A stretch of 7,713 nucleotides of DNA, from the NCBI GenBank assembly GCA_026993285.1, contig JALWTZ010000126.1:1-7713 (forward strand), written 5' to 3'. Positions within the stretch are counted from its first letter, which is position 1. Each line of letters starts with the position of its first letter. The DNA comes from Lysobacterales bacterium (GTDB lineage Bacteria > Pseudomonadota > Gammaproteobacteria > Xanthomonadales > S139-57). This document shows positions 6,174 through 7,713 of the stretch, piece by piece. Both the position numbers and the translations under genes were made by a program. Under the pieces are notes generated by a model. The model had not been told where the DNA came from, did not search any database, and saw only the letters and a list, made by a program, of their open reading frames with translations.

Positions 6174-7441
6174 GCCTGCTGCGGCAACTGATTGGCGTGA
6201 TCTTGCTGGTCTTGTCGTTGATGACCATCACGGTCTTTGTCACCCTGCAGCTGGTTGCGGTTCGTCCCAGTGCCGAGCAACTGGCCACCGTACTGGCGGA
6301 TAACCTGCGTTTGCAGCTGCAACAGCATGAATCCGGGGCAGCTGTGGTTGCCGAGCCGTTTGTGCTGGAAATGCGGGCCGCTCCACCAGCAGACAGCCAT
6401 ACACTGCCACCCCTGTTGTTCAACCGCCAGCTGGAACAGGGCTTGCGGGAACAACTGGGTGACGATACCCGCATACGCATGGCCGGGCAGCGCTTGTGGA
6501 TCCATGCGCCCGGCCTGTCTTCCCATTGGTTGGGCATCCCATTCCAGGACAATGCCGGCGACAATTTTCTCTGGGTGGTTCTGGCGCTGCTGGGCAGTTT
6601 TCTGATGGCGGCCCTGGTGGGTATTCTCTATGCGCGCCATGTCACCGGGCCGCTGAAATCACTGACGCACCTGGCACACCGGCTTTACCGGCAACGGGAT
6701 CCTGCACCCATGGCACTGAAAGGGCCGATGGAATTGCAGACCCTGCAGCAGATGATCCAGGATTCCGCCCAGGAGGCACACCGTCTGTTGGAAGATCGCA
6801 AGTTGATGATGGTGGCCATATCGCATGATCTGCGTTCACCCATGTCCAGGATTCGGGTGGCGGCGGAAATGCTCCGGGATACGGAACTGCGTCAGGGTAT
6901 CGTGGAAGACCTGGATGAGATGGACCATATCCTGCAGCAGTTTCTGTGCCTGATGCGGGGTGGCGAGGGCCTGCCCGAAGAGCGGGTGGATCTACGGAAT
7001 ATCGTGCAGGGTTGTTGCCAGTCGCAGATGCGTCGCGACCGCAAGGTGGAATGTATGCTGCCTTCCGGGCCTGTGGAAATGGTTCTGCCCCTTACACTAC
7101 TGGAACGGGTATTGGACAACCTGCTCAACAATGCCTGGAAGCATGGTCGCCCGCCGGTGCGGGTTTCTCTGGAACAGGGAGCGGGCATGGCGCTGATTTG
7201 TGTGCGGGATCAGGGTGCAGGCATCCCGCCAGAGGAACAGACGCGCATGCTGCAGCCCTTTCAACAGGCGGAACAGGCCCGTTCCCATGGCGGGGCTGGC
7301 CTGGGATTGAGCATCGTCGATCGTTTTGTCTCCATGCTGGATGGCCGGCTGAGCATGGAACAGATCCCGAATGGCGGTTTTCAGGTATGTATTCACCTTC
7401 CCCTGCAGCGGGAGTCAGGGGCACAAGCCACAAGCCCTTGA
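6170..7441 (+). CDS. envZ: EnvZ-type osmosensor histidine kinase
   Basis: 423 residues (E. coli EnvZ is 450). TM1 is about 7-30, followed by a periplasmic region of about 31-132 and TM2 at about 133-155. The HAMP linker (from about 156, RHVTGPLKSLTHLAHRL) leads into the HisKA dimerisation domain with the H-box ISHDLRSPMSRIR (phospho-acceptor H219). The HATPase domain has the N-box DNLLNNAWKHG (N317-N321), G1 DQGAGIP (347-353), F-box LQPF (361-364) and G2 GGAGLGLSIV (374-383). All kinase motifs are intact. The periplasmic part is poorly conserved against E. coli and slightly shorter. The residue four after the histidine is Ser223, where E. coli has Thr247, a position important for phosphatase activity. 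It sits in the inner membrane, and phosphorylates and dephosphorylates OmpR. ATG 6170 overlaps the ompR stop, so translation is coupled. No terminator was seen in the 70 bp downstream. Confidence 0.95.
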   Translation: MSLLRQLIGVILLVLSLMTITVFVTLQLVAVRPSAEQLATVLADNLRLQLQQHESGAAVVAEPFVLEMRAAPPADSHTLPPLLFNRQLEQGLREQLGDDTRIRMAGQRLWIHAPGLSSHWLGIPFQDNAGDNFLWVVLALLGSFLMAALVGILYARHVTGPLKSLTHLAHRLYRQRDPAPMALKGPMELQTLQQMIQDSAQEAHRLLEDRKLMMVAISHDLRSPMSRIRVAAEMLRDTELRQGIVEDLDEMDHILQQFLCLMRGGEGLPEERVDLRNIVQGCCQSQMRRDRKVECMLPSGPVEMVLPLTLLERVLDNLLNNAWKHGRPPVRVSLEQGAGMALICVRDQGAGIPPEEQTRMLQPFQQAEQARSHGGAGLGLSIVDRFVSMLDGRLSMEQIPNGGFQVCIHLPLQRESGAQATSP

Positions 7442-7487
7442 ACAAGCTCAGCGAAAAAATTCACAGGTCTCGGTGGCCATGGGGTTC

Positions 7488-7493
7488 TACAAT
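7488..7493 (+). promoter_or_regulatory. Possible -10 element before the lyase gene
   Basis: TACAAT matches the sigma-70 -10 consensus at 5 of 6 positions and would start transcription near 7500, just before the Shine-Dalgarno. No acceptable -35 lies 16-18 bp upstream; TTCACA at 7460-7465 is 22 bp away. The support is weak, and read-through from envZ is equally possible. Confidence 0.2.
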
Positions 7494-7511
7494 GCCGCCA
7501 GGAGGGCTGTA

Positions 7512-7713
7512 TGAAAACCATTATCGAACCGTTCCGCATCAAGTCCGTGGAACCCTTGCGCATGACCACCGAGGCCGAGCGCGAGACACTGCTGCGCCAG
7601 GCTGACTACAACCTGTTTGCCCTGCGCAGCGAGGATGTGCTCATCGACCTGCTGACCGATTCCGGCACTTCCGCCATGAGCACCCGCCAGTGGGCGGCCT
7701 TGCAGCAGGGGGA
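7512..7713 (+). CDS. Beta-eliminating lyase, tyrosine phenol-lyase/tryptophanase family (N-terminal 67 codons; runs off right edge)
   Basis: The frame opens with ATG 7512 behind a strong AGGAGG (7501-7506, 5-nt spacer) and has no stop to the edge. The protein begins MKTIIEPFRIKSVEPLRM and contains YNLFALRSEDVLIDLLTDSG (about 35-54) and TSAMSTRQWAALQQGD. EPFRI..VEP, IDLLTDSGT and the following GD (the start of GDEAY in the family) are the conserved N-terminal blocks of fold-type I PLP enzymes that split tyrosine to phenol, or tryptophan to indole, plus pyruvate and ammonia. The FRIKSVE, YN.F and AMS..QWA spellings look closer to tyrosine phenol-lyase than to E. coli TnaA, as I remember them. 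The PLP lysine and the substrate-specificity residues lie outside the window, so the substrate cannot be fixed. The gene starts 70 bp after envZ on the same strand; co-transcription is possible. No tnaC-like leader peptide fits in the gap. Confidence 0.88.

Noticed and set aside
7471..7490. Possible sigma-54 promoter (TGGCCATGGGGTTCT) before the lyase gene
   Set aside because: The GG at 7475-7476 is followed 10 bp later by CT rather than the required GC, so the core consensus fails.
7442..7511. Search for a tnaC-like leader peptide or an envZ terminator
   Set aside because: The 70-bp gap holds no short frame with a start, Trp codon and Pro-stop arrangement, and no stem followed by a T-tract.

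Overview
The window reads as chromosomal DNA from a GC-rich gammaproteobacterium. The best evidence is a pair of genes that match E. coli OmpR and EnvZ motif by motif, together with a MoxR/Bat-type von Willebrand operon of the kind found in Pseudomonas, Halomonas and related genera. Genus cannot be set from this sequence alone. No rRNA, tRNA, CRISPR array, insertion sequence, integrase or phage gene was seen.

Layout. (1) Positions 1-4937, minus strand: five tightly packed genes, read right to left. They are a MoxR-family AAA+ ATPase, a DUF58 protein, a short membrane-anchored DUF4381 protein, a BatA-type membrane VWA protein, and a BatB-type VWA protein fused to a C-terminal TPR segment. The last gene runs off the left edge inside a poly-Gln tract followed by (Asn-Gln-Gln)n repeats. 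Neighbouring genes overlap by 4-7 bp or nearly touch, so they are almost certainly one translationally coupled transcript. (2) Positions 4938-5447: a divergent intergenic region of about 510 bp. It holds a terminator-like hairpin, a perfect 9-bp inverted repeat, and, close to the response regulator gene, two tandem 10-bp half-sites resembling an OmpR binding site. (3) Positions 5448-7441, plus strand: ompR and envZ, overlapping by ATGA. (4) From 7512 to the right edge, plus strand: the first 67 codons of a pyridoxal-phosphate beta-eliminating lyase of the tyrosine phenol-lyase/tryptophanase family, preceded by a strong Shine-Dalgarno sequence.

How the genes work together. By family knowledge, the MoxR ATPase acts as a chaperone-like remodeller on VWA/MIDAS proteins encoded beside it. 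The DUF58 protein is the soluble partner, and the DUF4381, BatA and BatB/TPR proteins form the membrane part. These systems have been linked to envelope stress and aerotolerance, but their biochemical role is poorly defined. OmpR/EnvZ is an envelope two-component system that usually controls porins and osmotic responses. The site upstream of ompR suggests autoregulation and could also influence the divergent Bat operon. The lyase is probably metabolically unrelated.

Novelty. The gene content is ordinary for this group. The points most worth checking are the QQN repeat tail with its signs of recent expansion, the OmpR-like box upstream of ompR, an EnvZ H-box carrying Ser where E. coli has Thr, and the two unexplained structures in the divergent intergenic region.
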